Positions 22,421 through 30,940 of a DNA stretch of 64,000 nt are shown piece by piece. A program made the position numbers and the translations under genes. Origin of the DNA: Closterium sp. Naga37s-1 (lineage: Eukaryota; Streptophyta; Zygnematophyceae; Desmidiales; Closteriaceae); contig CANJKZ010001044.1 of NCBI GenBank assembly GCA_947471745.1, forward strand, positions 248,001 through 312,000, given 5' to 3'. Numbering within the stretch: the first letter of the stretch is position 1; the number at the start of each line of letters is the position of its first letter. The notes beneath the pieces were generated by a model. It was not told the DNA's origin. It worked only from the letters and a program-made list of their open reading frames with translations, and ran no database searches.

Positions 22421-25400
22421 CTACAATCCACCTACTGAGCTTACTCGACCAAGGATACGTGCAACTACAGAAAGTAACCCCTCGGTGTCTGTTTCGCCTT
22501 CCGTTCTGCCAACCCTAGCTCCATGCACACAGCCAAGAGGAGAATGTATTGTTGGGGGCACATCCACATGCGCTGCCCTCAATGCATTCTCCGCATTCCC
22601 CGTCTTCTCATTAACCCCACAACCGCTCAGCACCGTAGAGTCTGCCTTTAGAACACCTTCGCCGCCCGCCTCCGCGCGTTTCTCTGCGAGCCAGGCTGTC
22701 AGGTCGTGAACAGTGTCGATGTCCCTCAGGCGTGGTAGCGAATCCAGTGGTGCCACGTCAGCCACCCCGTTGGAGTGGAGTGCTGAGAGAGCAGAGAGCG
22801 ACTGCTGCAGCACCCTGTCTGTGCTCCACTCTATGCCCTGATGGGGTATGGTGGTGGGAGAGCAAGGGGATGGGGCCAGGAAGGGGGGCAGGCATGCCTG
22901 TGATACCATGGCAGGCATTGGGTTGGTGTGGCGTGCAGAGAGTGACTGCTGCAGCACCCTGTCTGTGCTTCACTCGATGCCCTGATGGGGTTGGGTGATG
23001 GGAGAGAAAGAGGGGGGGTGGGAGGATGGCGGGGGAAAGAGTCGCGGGGAGAGATTGGAAGAACAAGAGAATGCAATCGAGAGGGATGCAGATGGGAGAT
23101 CGGGTATGCATGAATGGACCACACTACACATGGCGACATGCCCCACACTCATTGCGACATGCCCCACACACATGGTGACATGCCCCACATACATGGTGCA
23201 ATTCCACACATACATGGTGACATGCCTTTCACACACATTGTGGCATGCACCAATTACTTGGAAAAGGCATGGCAGCACTGCGGTGAGCCCAAGGAGGTAG
23301 TATCCGCCATCCAGGGCCGGCCCAAACACCACCTGCCAGGGAACCCAAAGGATGCAATGAACCAAGAGCTTTGCATACTTTCTTTCAGAAACTTGATTTC
23401 CAACGCAATCCTGGTCATCAAACACAAGCCCCTGTGTTCCTTTCCCTTCCCTCGAACTCATCCCCTCCACCTGCCACACATCCCACATCCAGCCTGCATG
23501 TTCGTTACCCTCCAGTCCTCCACTCATCTGGTGGTGCCCGCGAGCAGAGAGCGCGCAGCAGCCACAGCGGCCTCATCCCGATCCGATCACAAACCTTACC
23601 TCTGCAAGCCACAGAGTGTCCAGGAAATGTCCGCACGCCTCCTCTCACCCACTGGTGTCCCCACTCCCCTCTCCTCCACTCACCCGGTGCCGCTTAAGAG
23701 CAGAGAGCGCAGCAACAACAGTTGCACCATCCACATCAGGGATGTCTGTTCCGATCACCACCACCTGGCATGGCGGAGCGTGGGAGGCAAAGAGGCAGAG
23801 AGACGAGCACATGCCATGGGGAAGAGAGAGAGAGAGAGAGAGCAGCGGCACAGCAGCACCAATCATATCAGGGATGTTGTTTTCAATACCACCAACTGCC
23901 TTAGCGCAATGATGATTTGCGAGTCGACTGAAAGAAATACAATCTCTTGCCAAAGGCCGACGGCATGGAAATACGTGAAGGGTGGAAAGCAGGGAACACT
24001 AGCAAGGATCCGATTCAAGACCGAGTAAACACCTGTTAGGTGACATGACTACACGTGGTGGCAGCAACTTTTGTTCAGGTAAAAAAGAAGAGGGCGCTTT
24101 CTTGTAAACCCTTGTGTAAGAGTGGAAAGCAGGGAACACCGGCAAGGATCTGATCAAAGAGTGCAAGCAGACGGATGTGCGACTCGCAGGATTCACAACG
24201 CTCACCGGAGGTATCCACATGCACAATCCCCAGAGCTCAGCTCACCCTACGTTAACCTTGATGTGCTCTCACCCGCTGGTATCCCAGGCCCAGCACGTGC
24301 TGGAAGGCTGCTTGCATGCGCGCCCCCACGTCTCCCCCCACCTGCATGGGTTTGGGTTTTGGGTTCAGGTTGGAGGGTTTAGGGTTTCGGATGTAGGGTT
24401 GTGGAAGGCTGCTTGCATGCATGCACCCACGTCCCCCCCCACCTGCATTTAGGTTTTGGTTCAGCACTATGGGGTTTAAAGTTTTGGTTGTACAATGATG
24501 AAAGGCTGCTTGCATTGGGTTTCAGGGTGACGGGGTTTTGGGTTTCGGGCTTAAAGTAGTGACAGACTCCTTGCATGCGCGTCCCCACGTCTCCCCCCAC
24601 ATGCATGGATGGTTGCAGAGGAGCGATCGATGCATGCACGGACTCCGGCATATGGGCGACAGGCGTGCGTTGCATGTGGGAATGATGGTTGCATGGGTGT
24701 GAGCATGGGGTGTGAGCATTGTGAGAATGGGGTGTGAGAATGGGTGTGAGAATGGGGTGTGAGAATGGGGTGTGAGAATGGGTGTGAGAATGGGTGTGAG
24801 CATGGGATGTGAGCATGGGGTATGCGAATGAAGTGAGACTATACCGCTGAGCTGGAATAACGCGAAAGTTCCAACCTGAGGCACAAAGCGGAGGGAGGTG
24901 GAGGAAGGCAGCATCTGCTGCATCCACCGTCGGATCTCGCCTTCATCCGACGGCTCAGAGAAGAAGATGAAGACATGCGTGGAAGCCCGCCTGCCTGCCA
25001 CACCACAGCACCGGCTGATCAGAATGAAAATTGAAGCCATCTACGGCACAGCAATGATTGCACTGAGCACATCCCCAGACATGCACTCGCCGCGAACATG
25101 CCATACCTGGATCACTTTTGAGAATCCTCAAAGGGGAGTCAGATATAGTCGCAACTGGAGGTCACACACAACAGCTACCGTACTTGCCGAGGGCTCTGCG
25201 CCTCGCTATAGTCACGTACAGGTCGGGGCAGAGCACGACCCGGGTGACGACGTGCTCGCAGCACGCGCGGTAGAAGTTGCACGCCGCATCCGCCCCCACG
25301 CCGGCCGCCAGGCGCGTCTTCACGCGCCCCGGCGCCGGCCGCTTCACGAAGATCATCACCGCCTGCTGCGCGCCGAGCGGCTCCGTCGCTTCACTCCGCG

Positions 25401-25470
25401 CCTCTTCCGCTTCGCTAAAACTCAGTTTAGGGTCGCTCATTCTAGCGTCGCACACTCCAGAGTCGCTCAT
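22421..25470 (-). CDS. DUF2064 / TIGR04282-type transferase, six exons
   Basis: Exons on the minus strand: 25470-25184, 24990-24876, 24341-24273, 23764-23684, 23332-23258, 22837-22421. All are GT-AG and phase-compatible, giving about 347 residues. Motifs in order: an N-terminal nucleotide-site-like VKRPAPGRVKTRLA (exon 1), THVFIFFSEPSDEG (exon 2), GGDVGARMQAAF (exon 3), VIGTDIPD (exon 4), GPALDGGYYLLGL (exon 5), IEWSTDRVL and LRDIDTVHDL (exon 6). This is the full signature of the DUF2064 (rSAM/selenodomain-associated transferase 1) family of GT-A-like glycosyl/nucleotidyl transferases; the substrate is unknown. The end of exon 1 was set by phase, and the 20 or so residues before it are unusual. 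The C-terminal tail of about 80 residues after DIDTVHDL is longer than I expect. No signal peptide. It diverges from the neuferricin-like gene. Confidence 0.85.
22900..22981 (-). pseudogene. Decayed second copy of exon 6 (DUF2064-type gene)
   Basis: Same acceptor (CCCCATCAG) and same start as exon 6, but the conserved Trp codon of IEWST is TGA (22972-22970). Similarity runs through VLQQSLSA, then ends. Confidence 0.85.
23118..23250 (-). repeat. Minisatellite in intron 5 of the DUF2064-type gene
   Basis: Five or six imperfect units of about 22-24 bp with the core ACATGCCCCACA (plus strand), just downstream of exon 5. Confidence 0.75.
23521..23595 (-). pseudogene. Decayed copy of exon 4, downstream (DUF2064-type gene)
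   Basis: Its 3' half matches exon 4 (the GCTGCGCGCTCTCTGCTC segment), including a donor region now reading AGATGAGTGG; the 5' half keeps TTTGTGATCGGA. The reading frame is lost. Confidence 0.65.
23841..23898 (-). pseudogene. Decayed copy of exon 4, upstream (DUF2064-type gene)
   Basis: Matches exon 4 over TTGGTGGTATTGAAAAC and ACATCCCTGATATGATTGG, just after an AG. Where the real exon codes for TDIPDVDG, this copy reads NNIPDMIG. A GA/CT microsatellite replaces its donor end. Confidence 0.75.
24402..24447 (-). pseudogene. Decayed copy of exon 3, middle (DUF2064-type gene)
   Basis: Keeps the acceptor (AAATGCAG) and the GGTGGGGGGG start. One inserted G shifts the frame before the conserved ARM. 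It ends in CAGCCTTCCA like the real exon. Confidence 0.75.
24567..24607 (-). pseudogene. Decayed copy of exon 3, upstream (DUF2064-type gene)
   Basis: Reads VGGDVGTRMQ in frame, against VGGDVGARMQ in the real exon. The acceptor AG has become ATG-type sequence, and similarity fades after CAAGGAG. Confidence 0.75.
24690..24815 (-). repeat. Short minisatellite in intron 2 of the DUF2064-type gene
   Basis: About ten imperfect 13-14-bp units of GGGTGTGAGAATG type on the plus strand (CATTCTCACACCC, pyrimidine-rich, on the sense strand). Confidence 0.8.
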
Positions 25471-26260
25471 TCGCTCTGTAGGAGAATCAGGAGACTAAGG
25501 CGATTGAGAGAACGGACGGCGATAGTGATTTTCTGGCTGCGGATGCTGCAGTCACGCAGTACGGGTAGGCAATCGTTTAGGGTGGTGCGCGGCGAGACGG
25601 ATCGATAAATGGACAGCTCGGCTGAGCTGACGTGTCGAACGGATACGAACGCCAGGCACCTTGTGACTTGGCGGCAAATGTGAACAGACTGCCTGGTCAA
25701 GTGGCTAGAAGGGGAAGGAAACCGTGGATGACCAGCTTGGAGGGGAAAGGAAGGAATAGGCGAATTGTTTGTTTGAGTGCGGTTCAGTGAGATGCTTTAC
25801 GTTCTTTGAGTATTCGCTTGGGCATTTGTTCATTGGCTCGCGAAGGCATTCGGTTCCGTCGCCAATCTCGCGATGTTCTCGATGCAGCTCGTTCGCCAAT
25901 GAGCGTCCAGGTTTTTCTTAGATGTCCAATGGGATCATGGCTTTGGAACACCGACCATCGAATCCCGAGAATCAGATTGATGACAGCGCGCGAATGTCGC
26001 GAACGCAAAAGAGAAGGATTCGTTGGCGGGAGGACGTAGGGGCGCGCTACCAGACAACCAGATCTCCGCTGATGCGCGCAGCAGCGGTGGAGGGAAATCC
26101 GCAACACAGCCCAAATGAATTACTGAAATAGAATAGCTCAGTGCTCCTTGTCCAAGCTTCAGATCAGAAAGGTCGAGTCGAGTGAAGCGGATATTCACAT
26201 GTTCCTTGTATTCTTTTACCACGAAGTGCTTCGAGCATAGTTCACGACAAGGTAGTTGGC
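25471..26260. other. Divergent intergenic region between two host genes
   Basis: About 0.8 kb between the starts of the DUF2064-type gene (minus) and the neuferricin-like gene (plus). No exon or TATA box is clear. It probably holds both promoters. Confidence 0.5.
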
Positions 26261-26310
26261 GCATACTATCGCATACTGTCGCTTACGGTCGCATTCTATC
26301 GGATACTGTC
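26261..26310 (+). promoter_or_regulatory. Five tandem 10-bp units just upstream of the neuferricin-like gene
   Basis: Five back-to-back decamers (GCATACTATC, GCATACTGTC, GCTTACGGTC, GCATTCTATC, GGATACTGTC). Ten base pairs is one helical turn, so all copies face the same side of the DNA. They lie 150 bases before the hydrophobic segment of exon 1. This could be a promoter element array or leader repeat; the sequence alone cannot say which. Confidence 0.5.
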
Positions 26311-26452
26311 CTCCATTCTCCATAAGCGAGAGCAGCGCAGCGACGGCCACGGCGACAGCGGCAGGCGTCAGCTTGAAGCAGCGTCGGACGCCGGCCGACG
26401 CATCGCAGCCATCCATCGCGCCGGACAACGTCAACGCGATCAAACCGACGGG

Positions 26453-29400
26453 TTGAAGGACAAGGCGAAGCCACGTGGCGCGTCGCCGCGCCGGCGGTCC
26501 GGCTGGCTCGTGCTGGTGCTCGTGGTTCTGGTGGCGGCAGCGGCGGGCGCGGGTTATTATTTGTGGCGGGAATACAGCGAGTTTGTCGCGATCGACGACG
26601 ACGAGGAGTTCGAGAGCGAGCCGCCCGTCGAGAAGGTCGCGACGCGGTCCAACCCGCGGAAAGCCCAATGGCAAGCTGATGTGAGTCGCTGCGTTCGTCG
26701 TTCAATGTGTCCCCAATACGCGTCGCCGAGTCGCTGAGTGCGTCGCAGGGCTGGCGACGAAGGGCTGCGATCATCTCTCGCTGAGCGATCCCTTTTTGTC
26801 ACCTCATCCCTTATTGTCACGTGATTCATTCTCGTTTGTCCCTCTGCAACCGTCCTTTTCTTCCCCTCGGACCTTACCTTCTGAAATCTAGCTCGGATGT
26901 GAATCCTCTAGTCATCTGTGAATTCTCAACCGCGGCGCGTCACACACACACACGTACCACTCTCTGTCAGATAGATCACCGCATGCTGTTTGAGACATTT
27001 AAAGAGGCATCAGCGGCGCATCCCCACGCATGCGACTCTCTTTGTCAGCTGATTACATGCTTCTCCAGCGCCACCCCGACCCTCACCCTCGGGTTTCTCA
27101 GCCTGCGTTTCCTCATCCGCTGCTGCCCTATCTGTGCGCTTGCATGCAAGCTTCACGTGGGTTCGAATGTGCACAGATAGGGCAGCAGTACTGGCGATGC
27201 CAATGTGACTGACTGGAAGTGTGACTGTATTCATTGTGACTGTCTCGTTTGTGACTGTCGTTTATAACAGAAGCTGTGGAGCGCGGAGGAGCTGGCCAAG
27301 TATAACGGGTCGACGAAGGGACTTCCGCTGCTGCTGGGCATTCTGGGGTGAGCGGGGCGTTGGATTAGTCAGAGGAATGCGTGGGCAGTGGCCAGGCGAG
27401 GGTGAATGTGGCGTGGGCAGGCGAGAGCTAATGCTCAATGCCCAATGCCTCATGCTCACTTCCCAATGCCCAATGCCCAATGCCAGTTGACTTTTGAGTC
27501 GACTCAAAAGTCAATGCCCAATGCCCATAGCCCAATGCCCAATGCGCCATGCCCAATGCGCCTTGGCCTATGCCCAATGCACCATTCTTCACACCCATAT
27601 CCCATATACCACTCCGCATGCCCCACACGCCCATCCTCCTCCATACCTCATATCCCATGCGTGCAGGGACGTGTTTGACGTGACCAAGGGCAGGAAGCAC
27701 TACGGCAAGGGGCAGGGGTACAACCACTTTGCTGGCAGGTTAGTAGCCCAGGCTGCCAGGTCAGCACCGCAGGCTGCCAGATCAGCCGGGCTCAGGGTCC
27801 CAAGCCAGTAGGTCAATTCCTCAGGGTGCCAGGTCAGCCTCATGGTGCCAGGTCAGCCTCAGGGTGCCAGGTCAGCCTCAGGGTGCCAGGTCAGCCTCTG
27901 GGTGCCAGGTCAGCCTCAGGGTGCCAGGTCAGCCTCAGGGTGCCAGGTCAGCCTCAGGCTGCCAGGTCAGAAGCGCATGTTGCCAGGCCAGAGTTTGAGA
28001 AGGACTTCAAAGTGGCTGTGATGTAAAAGCCAGCACAATGCTGCGCAACATTGGACGGGATTCCACCAAGCATATATGAACTTATATGAACAGACGAATC
28101 CCCACAGGGCTCAGCCAAACAGCACACCGCACATGGCATGACATGCCAAGTCAACGAGTGTCACGATGCTCTCGACACGCCTGCTGCGGTGCTTTGAAGA
28201 CAATTTCGGGTGAGATATCTGTGCTTCTTCTTTTGAGGCTCCTCAAAAGACAATTCCGATGTGGGGTATCTGTGCTTCTTCTTTTGAGGCGCCTCAAAAG
28301 ATAATTCCGATGTGGGATATCTGTGCTTCTTCTAGTCACTTTAGAGCTGCCAGGTACTTAGACGAAAGGTTGTGCTTCAATGGCAGGCAGGTCAACGAAC
28401 TCACTCCCTCGGCGTGCCAAGAGTTCGCATTACAACCCCCAGTTTCTACACTCCCGTGATGGGTCTTGTGCGCATCCCAGAGTATATGGCTTGGAAGGTT
28501 GAATTAAATTAAACCCACCTTTGTGCGTGCAAGCTCGTGCATTGCTCCTCTGCCATGCCATCGGCTGTCTCAAAAGCTGCCCACTGCTCCCTCCATCCGC
28601 TTTCTTCCTGCCTGTGCCTCAACTCCGCTTCTCTGCATCTATACTCCTACACCCTCGTTTGGCATCCGTTTCCCCACCCTTCTCGCACTCACTCCTTTCC
28701 ACACCTCGCTCTCACCTCAACCCCTTTCTCCATGAATCCCATCCCCTCTCACAGAGATGCCACGAGGGCATTTGTCTCAGGCAACTTCTCAGGTATGACG
28801 GACCATGCCATGCCATGCCATGCCATGCCATGCCATGCCATGCCATGCCATGCCGTGCCATGCCATGCCATGCTATGCCATGCCATGCCATGCCATACCA
28901 CACCATGTCATAGAATGCCATAGCATACTATACCATTCCATAGCACACCGTAGCATACCATAACATATTATATCATTATACCATACGGCACCATGACAAG
29001 GTATGCGATGCCATAGCATGCCATGCATGTGTGGTAAGCCTTTGTCCTATTCAAATTGAGCTCCTTTGTCCCTGGCTGACCGCTTGGCACTGCTTGGCAC
29101 CACATGGCACCACAGGTACACCCTCCTTTTCCCCCGCTCTCCCTCCCTGTTCAATCCCTTCCCACCCCTTTCCATCCCTCTCCATCCTGCAGATGACGGC
29201 TTAACGAACGATCTGACAGGGCTGTCAGGAGAGCAGTGCATCGGCATTGCTGACTGGCGCGACTTTTACTTCAAGACCTACATGTGAGTTGCTTCGTGCA
29301 TTTGACGTTCATGTGCTTACCCTGGTGCTGAGCACCCCACTGTCTGTGCTGGGTGTGGTAAGAATGCATGTGAGGGACTGATATACTGTCAGTCGAGCAG

Positions 29401-30756
29401 TGCATTGGCATCTCGGAGAGGGTGAGATGGATCTATGGGTGCAGAGGGGTGAGGTGCCGTGCAGGGCGAGTTTGTCGAGCTGCTGAAGGAGGGCAAGCGG
29501 CTGAGGCCACTGCTGGCAGAGCATTACACAATCCTCCCTGCCTTGAACCTTTACCCCTTCCCTCCTTCGGTTTCTCTACTTGCAGCCACGTGGGCAAGCT
29601 GGTGGGGCGGATTTACGACGAGCAGGGGAAGCCAAGAGAAGCGCTGGGCGAGTTTGACGAGCTTCTCAAGGAGGGCAAGCAGCTGAGAGACGTGGGCTCA
29701 GAACGAGGGCGGCAAGGTGGGGCTTCCTCTTTCTTGCGCCTACCTTCTTCCCGCCCTGCTCTCCCCTCTCATCTCTTGAGGCACTTCAAACGCCCAAGGC
29801 TGTGGAGAAGCAAAACCCCGGGTGCAACTCGCGGTGGGCGCAGAATGAGGGCGGCAAGGTGCGACCCCGTTACCATCCCTTACTCTCCCATTACCTCCTG
29901 TTTAAAAACCCTTTCCATCCCTCTCCATACCTTTCCATCCCTTTCCTTCCCTCTCCATCCCTCTCCATCCCTTTCCATCCCTCTCCATCCCTCTCATCCC
30001 TCGCCATCCTGCAGGCGACGGCTTAACGGAAGACCTGACGGGGCTGTCAGGCGAGCAGTGCATCGGCATCGCTGACTGGCGCGACTTCGACTTCGAAACC
30101 TACATGTGAGCTGCTTCGTGCAAGCACCATTCATGCGAGGAACCGCATGCATGAGAGCTGCATGTGTGTGTGCATGGGGCGTTTCGACTATCCCTCTCTT
30201 CACCCTCACCCTTTGTCCTCCGTGGTTTGCGCTGCCCTCCTTCCTACAGCCACGTGGGGAAGCTGGTGGGTCGATTTTACGACGAGCAGGGCAAGGCGAG
30301 GGATGCTCTGGGCGAGTTTGACGAGCTGCTGAAGGAGGGCAAGCGGCAGAGAGACATGACCAAGGCTGGCAGAGCGATAGGCAATTTCTCCTCCCTGCCT
30401 TAACCCGCCACCTTCACCTCCTGTCCCCCTTGCCTTCCTCTCCTACCAGCCACGTGGGCTATCTGGTGGGTCGATTTTACGACGAGCAGGGCAAGGGAGG
30501 GATGCTCTGGGCGAGTTTGACGAGCTGCTGAAGGAAGGCAAGCGCAAGCGACTGAGAGACGTGGCCAAGGTGGCGGAGAAGAAATATCGCGGGTGCAAGC
30601 TCCTTCCCAGCTCCTCCCTCCCCACGCATCTCTCCCCACGCCTCTCTCCCCACGCCCTTTTCAACACTCATCGTTTGAGGCGTCTCAGTGGCCAAGGAAG
30701 CGGAGAAGAAGTACCCCGGGTGCAACTCGCAGTGGGCTCAGAACGAGGGCGGCAAG
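26453..30756 (+). CDS. CYB5D2: Neuferricin-like (MAPR family) cytochrome b5-fold protein, multi-exon
   Basis: Exons followed by frame and splice sites: 1 ends at 26680; 2 is 27271-27347; 3 is 27667-27738; 4 is 28755-28792; 5 is 29193-29283 (or copy 30015-30105); 6 starts at 29586 (or 30250); 7 is 30689-30756. Exon 1 codes for a membrane anchor (GWLVLVLVVLVAAAAGAGYY) and an acidic linker. Exons 2-4 code for the steroid/heme-binding cytochrome b5-like domain (KLWSAEELAKYNG, DVFDVTKGRKHYGKG, FAGRDATRAF). Exon 5 has TGLSGEQCIGIADWRDF, exon 6 HVGKLVGRFYDEQG, exon 7 YPGCNSQWAQNEGGK. This order matches neuferricin (CYB5D2; plant MAPR4-type), a membrane-anchored heme-binding protein. I find no in-frame ATG for exon 1 and no certain last exon; the family normally continues with a WC-containing tail. 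Which duplicate exons are used is unknown. Confidence 0.8.
27407..27600 (+). repeat. AATGCCC repeat array with a long palindrome, intron 2
   Basis: Irregular tandem CCCAATG/CCAATGC units. At 27487-27514 lies a perfect 28-bp palindrome (arm TTGACTTTTGAGTC). Confidence 0.85.
27739..27970 (+). repeat. 19-bp minisatellite of donor-like units, intron 3
   Basis: About ten copies of a 19-bp unit containing GCCAGGTCAGCCTCAGG. The array starts directly at the exon 3 donor (GCTGGCAG|GTTAGT), and its unit resembles that junction. The intron therefore carries a ladder of CAG|GT sites. Confidence 0.85.
28195..28340 (+). repeat. 51-bp repeat with palindromic core, intron 3
   Basis: Two and a half copies of a 51-bp unit. 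Each full unit contains CTTTTGAGGCKCCTCAAAAG, a perfect or near-perfect 20-bp palindrome related to the one at 27487. Confidence 0.85.
28803..28925 (+). repeat. (CCATG)n microsatellite, intron 4
   Basis: About 23 pentamers starting ten bases after the exon 4 donor, decaying into related CCATA/CCATR units up to 29025. Confidence 0.95.
29388..29425 (+). pseudogene. Fragment of exon 5 (neuferricin-like gene)
   Basis: TGTCAGTCGAGCAGTGCATT and the next few bases match the SGEQCIGI part of exon 5, then end in a donor-like GGTGAG. Confidence 0.7.
29465..29512 (+). pseudogene. Fragment of exon 6 (neuferricin-like gene)
   Basis: Begins after GCAG and reads GEFVELLKEGKRLR, matching the middle of exon 6. 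Confidence 0.75.
29586..29727 (+). pseudogene. Exon 6 copy 1 fused to an exon 7 fragment
   Basis: Intact acceptor and frame through HVGKLVGRIYDEQG...KQLRD, then directly joined (about 29690) to the end of an exon 7 copy (GGGCTCAGAACGAGGGCGGCAAG), out of frame. The exon 6 part may still be functional if a donor just after GAGAGAC is used (GAC|GTGGGC). Only the fused tail is clearly dead. Confidence 0.6.
29797..29858 (+). pseudogene. Exon 7 copy 1 (neuferricin-like gene)
   Basis: Reads VEKQNPGCNSRWAQNEGGK with a GGCAAG|GTGCGA donor; the acceptor AG is not obvious. Could still be expressed; its status is open. Confidence 0.6.
30015..30105 (+). CDS. Exon 5 copy 2, intact alternative exon
   Basis: Same length (91 bases), phase, acceptor (CCTGCAG) and donor (AT|GTGAG) as exon 5 copy 1 at 29193-29283. 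It codes for the same segment with a few changes (TEDL for TNDL, RDFDFET for RDFYFKT). Either copy fits between exons 4 and 6, but both together would break the phase. Mutually exclusive splicing is therefore possible. Confidence 0.65.
30250..30356 (+). CDS. Exon 6 copy 2
   Basis: Acceptor CTACAG, then an open frame HVGKLVGRFYDEQGKARD...KRQRDM. This is the most family-like of the exon 6 copies. The donor is uncertain. Confidence 0.6.
30450..30600 (+). pseudogene. Exon 6 copy 3, frameshifted, with exon 7 start
   Basis: Starts HVGYLVGRFYDEQGK, then one base is missing (GGCAAGGGAGGGATG), so the frame shifts. After the shift it reads on in another frame through RDVAKVAEKKYRGCK, showing exon 6 and exon 7 sequence joined without an intron. 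Confidence 0.75.
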
Positions 30757-30837
30757 GTGGGGCTTCCTCTTTATTGCGCCTGCCCTCTCCTCTCCCTGCC
30801 CTTCCCTCTCATCTTGTGAGCCATTTCGAACGCCCAT

Positions 30838-30906
30838 GGTGGCGGGGAACCCCTTGAGCAATACCCCTTGTGCAACTCCCGATGGGCGCAGAACGAGGGC
30901 GGCAAG
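30838..30906 (+). pseudogene. Exon 7 copy 3
   Basis: Reads EQYPLCNSRWAQNEGGK with a GGCAAG|GTGCGA donor, but the upstream part (VAEK) is altered and the acceptor is lost. It directly precedes the 25-bp minisatellite. Confidence 0.65.
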
Positions 30907-30940
30907 GTGCGACCCCGTGTTTCCCGCGTTGTTCCCCCCT

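Noticed and set aside
24121..24250. Plus-strand frame reading GKDLIKECKQTDVRLAGF
   Set aside because: It looks protein-like and has a partial copy at 23978-24020, but it lies in an intron of the minus-strand gene, stops soon, and matches no family I know.
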